Below, piece after piece: positions 36,625-46,047 of a stretch of DNA of 64,000 nucleotides. Under the pieces are notes generated by a model. It did not search any database, had not been told where the DNA came from, and saw nothing but the letters and a program-made list of their open reading frames with translations. Location: assembly GCA_016192065.1 (NCBI GenBank), contig JACPUX010000077.1, forward strand, positions 90,639 through 154,638. The letters are read 5' to 3'. This DNA is from Betaproteobacteria bacterium (lineage in GTDB: Bacteria; Pseudomonadota; Gammaproteobacteria; Burkholderiales; Casimicrobiaceae). The stretch's first letter is position 1, and the number at the start of each line of letters is the position of its first letter. Made by a program: the position numbers and the translations under genes.

Positions 36625-37087
36625 AGGCCGCTTGGCCCAATCTTCGCCAGCGGCGACACCCGCGGCCCGAACCGCGTTTCCTGACGCCGCATTCGCCTGG
36701 CCGCTGCGGGTGTACTACGAAGACACCGACGCGGCCGGCGTGGTGTACTACGCCAACTACCTCAGGTTCATCGAGCGCGCACGGACCGAATGGCTGCGCG
36801 CGCTGGGCTTCGAGTTGAACGTCGTGGAGCGTGACTACGGCCGCGTGTTCGTGGTCCGACATGCCGACATCGACTTTCTTCAGCCCGCTCGCCTCGGCGA
36901 TGCCCTGACCGCAACGGTGGCAGTGCGCGAGGCGGGCCGAAGTCGGCTGATCCTGCATCAGGACGTGCTGCGCGAAGCACAAGTGCTGGTGCGCGCCAGC
37001 GTGACTCTGGCCTGCCTGGACACCCAGCGTTGGCGCCCGGCGGCTATGCCACCGCCTTTGCAAACCGTTCTGGAGGCCCACCCTTGA
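36617..37087 (+). CDS. ybgC: Tol-Pal-associated acyl-CoA thioesterase YbgC
   Basis: A hotdog-fold thioesterase of about 156 residues. The active-site helix motif [19 protein letters not shown] contains the catalytic Asp, and the protein continues [14 protein letters not shown]. The ATG at 36617 overlaps the ruvB 3' end by 8 nt; an in-frame ATG at 36599 would add six residues. It heads the tol genes, as in most proteobacteria. Confidence 0.94.
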   Translation: MSEGRLAQSSPAATPAARTAFPDAAFAWPLRVYYEDTDAAGVVYYANYLRFIERARTEWLRALGFELNVVERDYGRVFVVRHADIDFLQPARLGDALTATVAVREAGRSRLILHQDVLREAQVLVRASVTLACLDTQRWRPAAMPPPLQTVLEAHP

Positions 37088-37755
37088 ACGTGCAATCCGA
37101 TCTTTCGCTTTTCGCCTCCGTCGCCCAGGCGAGCTTGCCGGTGCAGGCAGTGTTGGCGCTCCTGGTGTTCATTTCGCTGTGGTCCTGGTGGCAGATCTTT
37201 CTCAAGCTCTTCACCTTACGTCGCGCCTCCCGGGAAACCGAGCGCTTCGAAGATGATTTCTGGAAAGGCGGAGATCTCACCGAACTTTACCAGCAGGCCA
37301 ATCGCGGCTCTGATGGCGGGGCGCTGGAGCGCGTCTTCGCCGCGGGCTTCCGCGAGTTCGTGAAACACAAGCGCCAGTCTAGCGCCAACGCCGCCGCCAC
37401 CATGGACAGCTCGCGCCGCGCCATGCGCGCCGCCTACCCACGCGAACTCGATGCCCTCGAAGCCAATCTTTCCGGGCTCGCCACGGTGGGTTCGGTAAGC
37501 CCCTACATTGGCCTGTTCGGCACCGTCTGGGGCATCATGAACGCCTTTCGCGGGCTGTCCAACGTCGGCCAGGCGACCCTGGCGCATGTCGCACCGGGCA
37601 TCGCCGAGGCTCTGATCGCCACCGCCATAGGCCTGTTCGCGGCGATTCCCGCGGTGATCGCCTACAACCGCTACAGTCACGATATCGATCGTCTGGCGAT
37701 CCGTTTCGAGACCTTCATGGAGGAGTTCTCCAACATCCTCCAGCGTCAGGCCTAG
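37084..37755 (+). CDS. tolQ: Tol-Pal system proton-channel subunit TolQ
   Basis: A 223-residue inner-membrane protein of the MotA/TolQ/ExbB family with three transmembrane helices: one near residue 20 (VLALLVFISLWSWWQIFL) and two in the C-terminal half (TVGSVSPYIGLFGTVWGIMNAF and IAEALIATAIGLFAAIPAVIAYN). No ATG is available; TTG at 37084 overlapping the ybgC stop, or GTG at 37090, is the start. With TolR it uses proton-motive force to energise TolA during division. Confidence 0.95.
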   Translation: MNVQSDLSLFASVAQASLPVQAVLALLVFISLWSWWQIFLKLFTLRRASRETERFEDDFWKGGDLTELYQQANRGSDGGALERVFAAGFREFVKHKRQSSANAAATMDSSRRAMRAAYPRELDALEANLSGLATVGSVSPYIGLFGTVWGIMNAFRGLSNVGQATLAHVAPGIAEALIATAIGLFAAIPAVIAYNRYSHDIDRLAIRFETFMEEFSNILQRQA

Positions 37756-37840
37756 GATGAAACTGCCCCCGCGCTCGCTTCGCTCGCTGCCCCCCCAAGG
37801 GCGCGTGTCAGTGTCTTCGGGCAGCCGAGCGCCACTGACA
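37756..37840 (+). repeat. Repeat-like spacer with hairpin reaching the tolR start codon
   Basis: The 84-nt gap between tolQ and tolR contains a CGCTCGCTTCGCTCGCTG tract and CCCCCCCAAGGGCGC, similar in style to the terminal repeat. TGTCAGTG (37806-37813) and CACTGACA (37833-37840) form perfect 8-bp arms; the last base is the A of the tolR ATG. A stem here could limit tolR translation. Confidence 0.5.
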
Positions 37841-38256
37841 TGAGCCCCCGCCGCCCGCGTCGCGCCATCAATCAGATCAACGTGGTGCCTTACATCGACG
37901 TGATGCTGGTGCTCCTGATCATCTTCATGGTCACGGCACCGCTGATCAATCCGGGTGAAATCGAGCTGCCCTCGGTGGGGCAAAACCTCACCAGTCCGGT
38001 AGCGCCGCTGGAAATCACCATCAAGCTCGATCGCAGTGTGGTGCTGCGCGACCGGGCCGGCAGCGGCGAAGCGCAGCGCGTGAGTCGCGAGGCGCTGCTG
38101 GCGGCGGTGCGCGCCAAGCAGGACAAACGCCCAGAGCAGGCGGTGGTGATCGCCGCCGACAAAGGCGTGCGTTACGAAGACGTGGTCGCGGTGCTCGATC
38201 TGTTGCAACGCAACCAGGTTCGCAAAGTAGGCCTCCTGGCGCGTTCGAGCACATGA
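37840..38256 (+). CDS. tolR: Tol-Pal system subunit TolR
   Basis: A 138-residue ExbD/TolR protein. It has one transmembrane helix with the essential proton-carrying Asp in VVPYIDVMLVLLIIFMVTAP and a periplasmic domain. The N-terminus MSPRRPRRAINQINVVPY is typical. There is no clear Shine-Dalgarno; the start codon lies at the end of a predicted hairpin. Its stop overlaps the tolA start (ATGA). Confidence 0.96.
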   Translation: MSPRRPRRAINQINVVPYIDVMLVLLIIFMVTAPLINPGEIELPSVGQNLTSPVAPLEITIKLDRSVVLRDRAGSGEAQRVSREALLAAVRAKQDKRPEQAVVIAADKGVRYEDVVAVLDLLQRNQVRKVGLLARSST

Positions 38257-39005
38257 ACGAAGCGCCGGCGCCGGCGGCCAGCGGGCGCACCGCACCGAAG
38301 TTCCTCGCCGGCGTGCTGGCGGTGCTGGTGCACGTGGCACTGGTGGTGTTCCTGATTTTTGGGGTCGATTGGCAGAATCGTCCACCCACTCCCGTGAGCG
38401 CCGAGCTCTACGCGCCGCCAGCGGCGAAAGAGGCGCCGCCGCCACCCGAGCCGATGCGCCCGCCCCCGCAACCCGACCCGGTGAAGCCGCCACCCCAGCC
38501 CGCCAAGGCGGAGATCGCGCTGAAGGAAAAACAGGAGAAGGAACGCCTGCGGAAAGAGCAGGAATTGCGCGACCAGGAAAAGCGCCAGCGTGAACTGGAG
38601 AAGAAGAAGCTGGAGGAACAGAAGCAGGCCAAGGTCCGCGAAGCCCAGGCCCGCGAAGCCGACGCCCTGAAACAGCAGGAGGAGCGCGCCCGCCAGGCCG
38701 CATTGCAGGCGGCCCAGGCGGCGCGCGCCAAGGCCTTCGCCGATTACATTCAACGCATCTCGGCGAAGATTCGCGGCAATCTTATTCTGCCGCCGGACAT
38801 TCCGGGCAATCCGGAGGCGCTGTTCGAGGTCGTGCAACTGCCGACCGGCGAGATCATCCAGGCGGAACTGAAGAAATCCAGCGGCCACCGGCCCTACGAT
38901 GATGCCGTGCAGCGCGCCATCCTGAAGTCCTCACCGCTGCCCAGGGCCGAGCCGGCGGAGTTGTTCCAGCGCGCCCTTACCTTGAAGTTCAGGCCGCGGG
39001 AGTAG
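38253..39005 (+). CDS. tolA: Tol-Pal system protein TolA
   Basis: A 250-residue TolA/TonB-like protein. There is one N-terminal transmembrane helix (VLAVLVHVALVVFLIFGV), a Pro-rich stretch (residues 55-85), a long charged helix rich in Lys/Glu/Gln/Arg (residues 86-165), and a C-terminal TonB-like domain (KIRGNLILPPDIPGNPEALFEV). It is shorter than E. coli TolA, as usual in betaproteobacteria. tolB and pal do not follow; a convergent gene overlaps its 3' end by 17 bp. Confidence 0.93.
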   Translation: MNEAPAPAASGRTAPKFLAGVLAVLVHVALVVFLIFGVDWQNRPPTPVSAELYAPPAAKEAPPPPEPMRPPPQPDPVKPPPQPAKAEIALKEKQEKERLRKEQELRDQEKRQRELEKKKLEEQKQAKVREAQAREADALKQQEERARQAALQAAQAARAKAFADYIQRISAKIRGNLILPPDIPGNPEALFEVVQLPTGEIIQAELKKSSGHRPYDDAVQRAILKSSPLPRAEPAELFQRALTLKFRPRE

Positions 39006-40740
39006 CCGGGGGGGGCGTGGCGGCGGTCTTGCCCACCACTTCCATGGTGGTCCAGACCCACTCGGCGTGGCGCTCCAGGGCGTGGCGCAGCAGGATGCTA
39101 TAAGTGGTCTGGCCGGTATTGACGTTGATGACCTGATTGGCCTCGTACTCCGAGGCCGGCACGATCAGAGTCTTGCTGGCCGACTTGCCGTCGGGATCGA
39201 TGGGGGTGAGGTAGAAACCCTCGCGGCGCTGGCCCTGGATGGTGGTCTCTTCTCCGTCCACGGAATACCCCGAAGGCAGGCGATGACGCTGCGCCTGAAT
39301 CATGATGCGCACTGGGCGCAGGGCGATGATCTGCAAACCGAGGTCGACCTGGTCGGCGGTAATGCGCTTGATGCGCCGCACGATGCCCAAGGTCCAATCC
39401 TCGCGGCCCTCTTCCTGGAAAATCGCCAGCGTGCCCAGGTCGCTCACGGTCAACCCGTTGCCTTTGGTGAGCACCCGGCAACCGGTCGGGCCACGATCGA
39501 GAATCTGGCAGGGGTCGCCCAACACCGGCATGGGTGGTCCCTCCGGGGCTTTTTCACGCGCTTTGGCTTCCTGCTGTTCGCGCTGTTTGCCGGTCTGTTC
39601 GCTGATGTGCCCGTAAATGAACAGGGCCTGCTTGTCGGTATAAGAGTACTTCTGTTGCCCGGCCGGACCCTTGGCCTTGCGCTCCAGCCAGCGGTCCATT
39701 TCGGTCAGGGTGTTCCAGGAGGGCCGAAAGCCGATCACCAGGCGGGCTCGGATCGCCTCCTGGGCGCGCGGCTCGTTGCGGGTGACGGGCTTGAATTCGG
39801 GTGCGAAATAGTCGACCACCTTGGAAATCGCCGAAAGCTGTTCGCTGACCTGGGCTTCGACTTGCCGGCTGGGTCCCTTGCTGAGTTCGTCCTTGAGCGC
39901 CTGTTGATACTGCACGATCCTGCCGTGCATCGGGGTGGTGTCGAGGTACAGGAATTGCCCCCCGGTAGGCTGAAAGCGCTTGCGGCGCAAACCTTCAACC
40001 CCGGAAAGATCGACGTAGAAGCCTTCGGGGCTCTTGGCGTGCGGAGTCAATTCGATGTCTGCCGACCAGGCCGCCAGTTTGGAATTGAGCCACTCGACCT
40101 GGGGTGGCGCAAGGTTGCCAGTGTTCATGAGCTGCAGCAGCAGCGTGTGCAGGTATTCGCGCGCGATTGATGTGTGCAGCGGGCCCTCAGCGCCGGCGAC
40201 CTCGGTGCTGGTCTTGTCCAGGCCATGCCGGCAGGCCAGGGCATAGTTGGCGTGCAGGTCGCGCCAGCGCCCGGGAATCCATTGTTCATAGCGGAACAGG
40301 CGGAACTTCGCGTCGATGCCACGATGGCGCATCAAGCGCACCAGCAGCGGCAGAAGGCCGGCTTGCCAGCGCTTGGCGTCCATACGCTGGGGCAGTTCGC
40401 GCATCAGGAAATCATAGGCGGCGATGAAGCCCAGCGTGAGATCGTAGACGCTCGCCCAGAGCCGCTTTTCCAAGGCTCCCACGGCGCGCACGTTGGCGAC
40501 GTATTGATTAGTGAGCTCGGCGGCCTTGGTCACCAGCGCATCATCGAGCATGACCAACGCCTGGAGCTGACCCAGATCGGGCTTCTCCAGCTCCGAGGGC
40601 AAGGCGCGCAGCAGGGCGCTGGCCGCGTCCACCGTCGCCAGCGCGTCGTCCTTGGGCCGTTCTTCCAGCCACTTGGCGACGGACTTGGGCGAAAGCAGCG
40701 TGAACCCGTCTTTCCGTCCGAAAATGGAAAAGCTGAACAT
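38989..40740 (-). CDS. Uncharacterised protein with possible PilZ-like C-terminal domain
   Basis: A 583-residue cytosolic protein that I do not recognise by name. The N-terminal 330 residues appear helical. Residues 395-560 look beta-rich, and the segment DWTLGIVRRIKRITADQVDLGLQII resembles the barrel of PilZ-like domains, but the classic RxxxR and D/NxSxxG pair is not clear. The C-terminus is Pro/Ala-rich. Its 3' end overlaps tolA convergently. A c-di-GMP effector role is only a guess. Confidence 0.6.
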   Translation of the reverse strand: MFSFSIFGRKDGFTLLSPKSVAKWLEERPKDDALATVDAASALLRALPSELEKPDLGQLQALVMLDDALVTKAAELTNQYVANVRAVGALEKRLWASVYDLTLGFIAAYDFLMRELPQRMDAKRWQAGLLPLLVRLMRHRGIDAKFRLFRYEQWIPGRWRDLHANYALACRHGLDKTSTEVAGAEGPLHTSIAREYLHTLLLQLMNTGNLAPPQVEWLNSKLAAWSADIELTPHAKSPEGFYVDLSGVEGLRRKRFQPTGGQFLYLDTTPMHGRIVQYQQALKDELSKGPSRQVEAQVSEQLSAISKVVDYFAPEFKPVTRNEPRAQEAIRARLVIGFRPSWNTLTEMDRWLERKAKGPAGQQKYSYTDKQALFIYGHISEQTGKQREQQEAKAREKAPEGPPMPVLGDPCQILDRGPTGCRVLTKGNGLTVSDLGTLAIFQEEGREDWTLGIVRRIKRITADQVDLGLQIIALRPVRIMIQAQRHRLPSGYSVDGEETTIQGQRREGFYLTPIDPDGKSASKTLIVPASEYEANQVINVNTGQTTYSILLRHALERHAEWVWTTMEVVGKTAATPPPATPAA

Positions 40741-40898
40741 GGATAAAACTCAACCCTGCCCGATGTCCTGCCGCATGCTACCCCGCTTCTTCGCTTCTTG
40801 CCATCCCGCTGACCGGGGGGCGCGGCGGTCCGGTTTTTGCCGTAAGATTCGCATTTTAGCGCTTTTTTGCTCAACCTATCCCTTTTCGACCCGAACCC

Positions 40899-41360
40899 AT
40901 GAAAACTTCAGTACTCGCCCTGAGCCTTGCTGCGGCGCTTCTGGCGCAGGCAGGTCTGGCCGACAACGCCCCCGCCACCCCCTCGAACACCGCCGTCAAG
41001 ACTGCCGCGACGGTCAAAGAGCTGCAGATCATCGACCTCGAACAAGGTAAGGGCGCCGAGGCGAAAACCACCGGACCGGTATGGGTCCACTACACCGGCT
41101 GGCTTCATGATCCGGCAGCACCGGAGCATAAAGGCAAGAGATTCGACTCCTCGGAGAACCGACCCACGCCCTTCGGCTTCTTTCTGGGAGTCGGTCGCGT
41201 CATCAAAGGCTGGGACAAGGGCGTGCCAGGCATGAAAGTGGGCGGCAAGCGCCGATTGATCATTCCCGCCGAAATGGCCTACGGCGAAAAAGGCGCGGGC
41301 GGCGTCATTCCACCTAATGCCGCGCTGGTATTCGATATCGAGCTGGTAGACCTGAAGTGA
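40899..41360 (+). CDS. FKBP-type peptidyl-prolyl isomerase, periplasmic
   Basis: A 153-residue protein with a signal peptide (VLALSLAAALLAQAGLA) and one FKBP domain (VHYTGWLHD, RFDSSENRPTPFGFFLGVGR, VIKGWDKGVPGMKVGGKR, IPPNAALVFDIELVDL). It should catalyse cis-trans isomerisation of proline bonds in periplasmic proteins. The pepN start overlaps its stop as GTGA, so the two are coupled. Confidence 0.93.
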   Translation: MKTSVLALSLAAALLAQAGLADNAPATPSNTAVKTAATVKELQIIDLEQGKGAEAKTTGPVWVHYTGWLHDPAAPEHKGKRFDSSENRPTPFGFFLGVGRVIKGWDKGVPGMKVGGKRRLIIPAEMAYGEKGAGGVIPPNAALVFDIELVDLK

Positions 41361-44020
41361 GCCTGGGTGTGGCCACCGCTCCCCGCAAGGCCATTCAGAG
41401 GGGAGACTATCGGCCCCCGGCCTTTCTGATCGACTCGATCGACTTGCAAATCGTTCTGGAGCCACAGGCTACCCGGGTGACCGCGGAGCTGCGCTATCAC
41501 GCCAACCCGGCGGTGGCGCCCGGCCAGCCTTTGGTCCTCTGCGGCGAACAGCAACGCGAAGTGAGCCTGCGGCTCAATGGCGACGACCTGCCGGCGGACC
41601 GCTACCAGTTGACGGAGAACACGCTCTGCCTGCCGCACCCCCCCGCCTCGGGAGTCTTGAGCGTCACCGCCGCCATCGACCCCGCCGCCAACACCGCACT
41701 AGAAGGCCTCTACGTTTCCAGCGGGGTGTTCTGCACCCAATGCGAACCAGAGGGGTTCCGACGTATCGCTTTCTACCCGGACCGGCCTGATATTCTGGCG
41801 GTGTTCACGGTCACACTCATCGCCGACCGGGCGCGCTTTCCCGTCCTGCTCGCCAACGGCAACCGCGTGGCCCAGGGCGAACTGCCCGAAGGGCGGCATT
41901 TCGCCACTTGGCATGACCCCTTTCCCAAACCCTCCTATCTCTTCGCCCTGGTGGCCGGGGATCTGGCTGTGCTCGAGGACAGTTTCACCACTCGTTCCGG
42001 GCGGCGTATCGCCTTGCAAATCTACTCCACCCCGGCCAACCTCGAACGCTGCCATCACGCCATGGACTCCTTGCGGCGCGCGATGCGCTGGGACGAGGAA
42101 CGCTTCGCTCTGGAATACGATCTCGACACCTTCATGATCTTTTGCGCCGACGATTTCAATATGGGTGCGATGGAGAACAAGGGTCTCAACATCTTCAATT
42201 CCAAGTGCCTGCTGGCGCGACCCGAGACCGCCACCGATGACGATTTCCAGCGTGTCGAGGCGGTCGTAGGCCATGAGTACTTCCACAACTGGACGGGCAA
42301 TCGCGTCACCTGCCGCGACTGGTTCCAGTTGAGCCTCAAGGAAGGCCTCACGGTCTTCCGTGATCAGGAGTTTTCCGCCGATCTAGGCTCGCGCGCGGTC
42401 GAACGCATCGCCGCGGTGAACGCCCTGCGCATCCATCAGTTTCCTGAAGACGCTGGGCCAATGGCGCATTCGGTACGGCCCGAATCATATGTCGAGATCA
42501 ACAACTTCTACACCATGACGGTGTATGAAAAGGGCGCCGAAGTCATCCGCATGATGCACACGCTGCTCGGCGAAGCAGCTTTTCAAAAGGGCATGGCGCT
42601 CTATTTCCAGCGCTTCGACGGCATGGCGGTCACCTGCGATGACTTCGTCCAGGCGATGCAGGATGCCTCGGGCGTAGACTTGGCGCAGTTCCGCCTCTGG
42701 TACAGCCAGGCGGGCACACCTTGCCTGCGGGTGCGGGAACGCTTCGAGCCGGACCAGGAACGCTACGTGCTCGAAGTGGAACAGATCTGCCCGGTAACCC
42801 CTGGCCAAGCCCTCAAGCGCCCCTTTCACATTCCGCTGGCGATCGGCCTCCTGGCCCCGGATGGCCGCGACTACCCGCAACGCCCGGCCGGTAGCGGTGG
42901 CGCTGGACGAGGCACCCAAGTACTGTCGATCACGCAGCGCCGCCACGAGTTCCACTTCCAAGGCCTCAGCGCCCGTCCCGTGCCTTCGCTGCTGCGCGGC
43001 TTCTCGGCACCTGTGAAGCTGGAGTTCGATTACAGCGACGCCGATCTGGCCTTTCTTTCCAGTCACGACAGCGATCCGGTCAATCGCTGGGAAGCCGCCC
43101 AGCGCTTGCTCCTGCGTGCTCTTGACCGACTCTTGCTGGCTGATCGCGAGGGTGTGACGCCGCGGGTCGATGCCCCGGTGATCGAAGCCATACGCGCTCT
43201 GCTGCTTGATGTTCGCGGCGACCCGGCCTTGCGGGCCCTGGCGATCGCGCCGCCCGATTTTGGCTATGTCGCGGAACAGCAAACGACCATCGACGTCGAT
43301 GGTATTCATCATGCACGCGAGTTTCTGCGCCGCGAAATCGCCACCCGGCTGCGCGAGGAATTCACTGCGAGTTACTTCGCCAATCGGCCGGCCGGTCCCT
43401 ACCGTCTGGCGCAGGAAGACGTCGCCCAGCGCGCCCTGGCCAACGCGAGCCTCGCCTACCTTGGCGCCATCGACGATGCGGCGGCGCGCAACCTTGCCCT
43501 GGAGCAATTCCGGCAGGCCGACAACATGACCGACGCCCAGGCCGCGCTCACCGCCCTCAACGACAGCGCCGGCCCGGAGCGCACCGCCGCCCTGGTGGCC
43601 TTTCACAATCGTTGGCAGCACGAGCCCCTGGTACTGGACAAGTGGCTGGCCCTGCAGGCGGTCTCAGCGCTACCGGACGCCGTCGCCACGGTGAAGAGTC
43701 TGCTCAGCCACCCCGCCTACGACAGCCGCAATCCCAATCGCATTCGCGCCCTGCTGGGCAGCTTCGCCCTGCGCAACTGGTTGCGCTTCCATGCCCCTTC
43801 GGGCGAGGGCTACGCGCTTCTGGCCGACCAGATCCTCGTGCTCGACGCGCAGAATCCCCAAGTCGCGGCCCGGCTGGCCGCTGCTTTCAATCACTGGCGT
43901 CGTTTCGACGCCCGGCGGCAAAACGCCCAGAAAAGCGAACTGGAGCACCTCCTGGCCGCGCCCAAGCTCTCTCCGGACGTTTATGAAATCGTCAGCAAGG
44001 CCCTGGCGAGTGCGGCCTGA
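41357..44020 (+). CDS. pepN: Aminopeptidase N (M1 family)
   Basis: An 887-residue zinc aminopeptidase. The substrate-binding GAMEN motif is near residue 270 (MGAMENKGLNIF). The zinc site HEYFHNWTGNRVTCRDW is near residue 306, with the third ligand in KEGLTVFRDQEFSAD. The start codon is GTG at 41357, overlapping the FKBP stop. The length fits the E. coli PepN type. It lacks a signal peptide and acts in the cytosol on peptides. Confidence 0.96.
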   Translation: MSLGVATAPRKAIQRGDYRPPAFLIDSIDLQIVLEPQATRVTAELRYHANPAVAPGQPLVLCGEQQREVSLRLNGDDLPADRYQLTENTLCLPHPPASGVLSVTAAIDPAANTALEGLYVSSGVFCTQCEPEGFRRIAFYPDRPDILAVFTVTLIADRARFPVLLANGNRVAQGELPEGRHFATWHDPFPKPSYLFALVAGDLAVLEDSFTTRSGRRIALQIYSTPANLERCHHAMDSLRRAMRWDEERFALEYDLDTFMIFCADDFNMGAMENKGLNIFNSKCLLARPETATDDDFQRVEAVVGHEYFHNWTGNRVTCRDWFQLSLKEGLTVFRDQEFSADLGSRAVERIAAVNALRIHQFPEDAGPMAHSVRPESYVEINNFYTMTVYEKGAEVIRMMHTLLGEAAFQKGMALYFQRFDGMAVTCDDFVQAMQDASGVDLAQFRLWYSQAGTPCLRVRERFEPDQERYVLEVEQICPVTPGQALKRPFHIPLAIGLLAPDGRDYPQRPAGSGGAGRGTQVLSITQRRHEFHFQGLSARPVPSLLRGFSAPVKLEFDYSDADLAFLSSHDSDPVNRWEAAQRLLLRALDRLLLADREGVTPRVDAPVIEAIRALLLDVRGDPALRALAIAPPDFGYVAEQQTTIDVDGIHHAREFLRREIATRLREEFTASYFANRPAGPYRLAQEDVAQRALANASLAYLGAIDDAAARNLALEQFRQADNMTDAQAALTALNDSAGPERTAALVAFHNRWQHEPLVLDKWLALQAVSALPDAVATVKSLLSHPAYDSRNPNRIRALLGSFALRNWLRFHAPSGEGYALLADQILVLDAQNPQVAARLAAAFNHWRRFDARRQNAQKSELEHLLAAPKLSPDVYEIVSKALASAA

Positions 44021-44055
44021 GGTGCGCCGGGGTGATGGTGTCGGTCAGGGTCTCC

Positions 44056-46047
44056 CTAGAACCGCCCGAGCTTCCGATAGAGCGTATTGCGGCTGATGCC
44101 CAGGCGGCGCGCCGCAGCTGAAACGTTGCCCTGCGCCTCTTTGAGCGCTTGCTGAATGGCCTCCAGTTCCAGTTCCGCCAGGCGCCCGCCGCCGCGGGCA
44201 CTCGCCTCGGCGGTGGCCGCGCTCGGCTCGGCGGTGCTCGACGGTCGGAAGCTGATCAAATCGTCCGGCAAATGGGCCTCGGTGATCTGGTGCTCGCCCT
44301 GGTCGAGCAAGGCCAGACAAACGCGTAGAACGTTGTTCAGTTGCCTAATATTGCCGGGCCAAGGGTAGCTACGCAGCAGCACCAAAGCGCCGTCGCTCAC
44401 CGTGATCTCGGCGCCCCCGCGGCGCTCGTTGGCGAGCAGGATGCACACCAGCGCCTCGAAATCGCTCCGCTCGCGCAAAGGCGGAAGGGTGACACACAGC
44501 CCGTTCAGGCGGTAATAGAGATCCTCGCGGAACGCCCCGCGGGCCACTTCGTCGCAGAGCTTGCGATGGGTCGCGCAGATCAGAGAGATGTCCACCGCGA
44601 TCTCCTTAGCGCTCCCCAAGGGTGTCACCACGCGTTCCTGTAGCACTCTGAGCATGCGCGCCTGCATCGCCAGGGGCATGTCGCCGATCTCGTCCAGGAA
44701 CAGCGTGCCGCCGCTGGCCTGCTGCACCTTTCCTGGCGCTCCTTCACGTCGCGCGCCGGTGAAGGCGCCGCCTTGATAACCGAAAAGCTCGCTCTCGATC
44801 AGCGCCTCCGGGATCGCGGCGCAATTGACCGCGACGAAAGGCTTGTCCGAACGCGGCCCGCTATTGTGGAAAGCGCGCGCAAACATCTCTTTGCCCGCGC
44901 CCGACTCGCCCAGCACCAGGATGGGAATATCGCGGCCGAGCACCCGCAGGGCCCGATCGATCGCGGTCTGCAATCGTTCATCGCCCGTTGCCAGACTATC
45001 CAGGCTAAGTGCCGCGGCTGCTCGCCCGGGCGCTTCGCGACCCCGTGCCAGGCCTCCACGAGGCGCGTCGATCACCACTCGTGCGAGGCTGATGCTGGCG
45101 GGCGGCATGCCGCTCAGCCGCAGATAGAGTTGCCCAGCGTTGCGGGTCAGCACCTGGCAGATCGCCGTGTGGTCGCGACGAAGCCGATCGACCAAACTGC
45201 CCATGGGCAAGTCGAAGAGCACCGAGAAATGATGATCGATGAGTTCCTTTGCGCGGGAACCGAGAACCCTCAAGCCGGCGGCGTTGATGGCGAGAATTCG
45301 CCCTTCCGGCGACAGCGCCAGCATGCCTTCACCGGGGCCACCAAGAAATTCGGCGCGCGGGTGAAAGGAAACCCGCACGGTATTGGGGTGTGCATTCTCA
45401 AAAAGCCTGCGCTCGATGATCTGCGCCGACATGCTCACCAGACCGAGGGTGTGGCTTTGATACGCCCGATGATCGCCGGAAATGTCGAGCACGCCGATGG
45501 CGTCGCCGCGCGGATCGAACAACGGGGTGGCGCTACAGGTAAGGAACGTGTTGCGCTCGATGAAGTGCTCAGCGCCGAAGATCTCCACCGGCTGTTCCTC
45601 GACCAGCGCGGTGCCGATAGCATTGGTGCCGCGGCGGTCCTCCTGCCAGCAGGCGCCGGGGGAGAGCGCCACGCGGCCGGCGCGATCAACGAACGCCGCA
45701 TCGCCGATGGTGTGAAGAATGGTGCCCTCACGATCCGAGAGAATCACCATCGACCCGGATTGACGGATTTGCTCGAAGACGTACTCCATCACCGACTGCG
45801 CACTGGCCAGCAAATCGCGATTACGCTCGCGATGCTCGCGCAACTCCCCCAGGGTCATGCCGTCGCAGGAGAAGTGCTTCGCCGCGGGGCTCAAGCCGGA
45901 GGTGCGGCAACGGTCCCAGGATCGCAGGACAGTATCGCTCAGCAACTCGTCCGGAGCGCGGTCCTCAAGAAGAACGCTGCGCCTTGCCTGCTGCAGGCGC
46001 AGATTGTTCATTCGCTCGGGAGAGCGAACGGGAAAGAACTGAACCAT
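44056..46047 (-). CDS. AcoR-type sigma-54-dependent transcriptional activator
   Basis: A 663-residue enhancer-binding protein. The N-terminal half holds a GAF-like sensor (residues 60-220) with RRGTNAIGTALVEEQPVEIFGAEHF, followed by a PAS-like region. The AAA+ domain has Walker A GESGAGKE, an intact sigma-54 contact loop GAFTGA, and Walker B GGTLFLDEIGDM. The C-terminal Fis-type helix-turn-helix is NVSAAARRLGISRNTLYRKL. Start at 46047 has AGGAGG four bases upstream. It is divergent from the cytochrome c-550 operon, which has a -24/-12 promoter, and is a likely activator of the alcohol-oxidation genes. Confidence 0.92.
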   Translation of the reverse strand: MVQFFPVRSPERMNNLRLQQARRSVLLEDRAPDELLSDTVLRSWDRCRTSGLSPAAKHFSCDGMTLGELREHRERNRDLLASAQSVMEYVFEQIRQSGSMVILSDREGTILHTIGDAAFVDRAGRVALSPGACWQEDRRGTNAIGTALVEEQPVEIFGAEHFIERNTFLTCSATPLFDPRGDAIGVLDISGDHRAYQSHTLGLVSMSAQIIERRLFENAHPNTVRVSFHPRAEFLGGPGEGMLALSPEGRILAINAAGLRVLGSRAKELIDHHFSVLFDLPMGSLVDRLRRDHTAICQVLTRNAGQLYLRLSGMPPASISLARVVIDAPRGGLARGREAPGRAAAALSLDSLATGDERLQTAIDRALRVLGRDIPILVLGESGAGKEMFARAFHNSGPRSDKPFVAVNCAAIPEALIESELFGYQGGAFTGARREGAPGKVQQASGGTLFLDEIGDMPLAMQARMLRVLQERVVTPLGSAKEIAVDISLICATHRKLCDEVARGAFREDLYYRLNGLCVTLPPLRERSDFEALVCILLANERRGGAEITVSDGALVLLRSYPWPGNIRQLNNVLRVCLALLDQGEHQITEAHLPDDLISFRPSSTAEPSAATAEASARGGGRLAELELEAIQQALKEAQGNVSAAARRLGISRNTLYRKLGRF

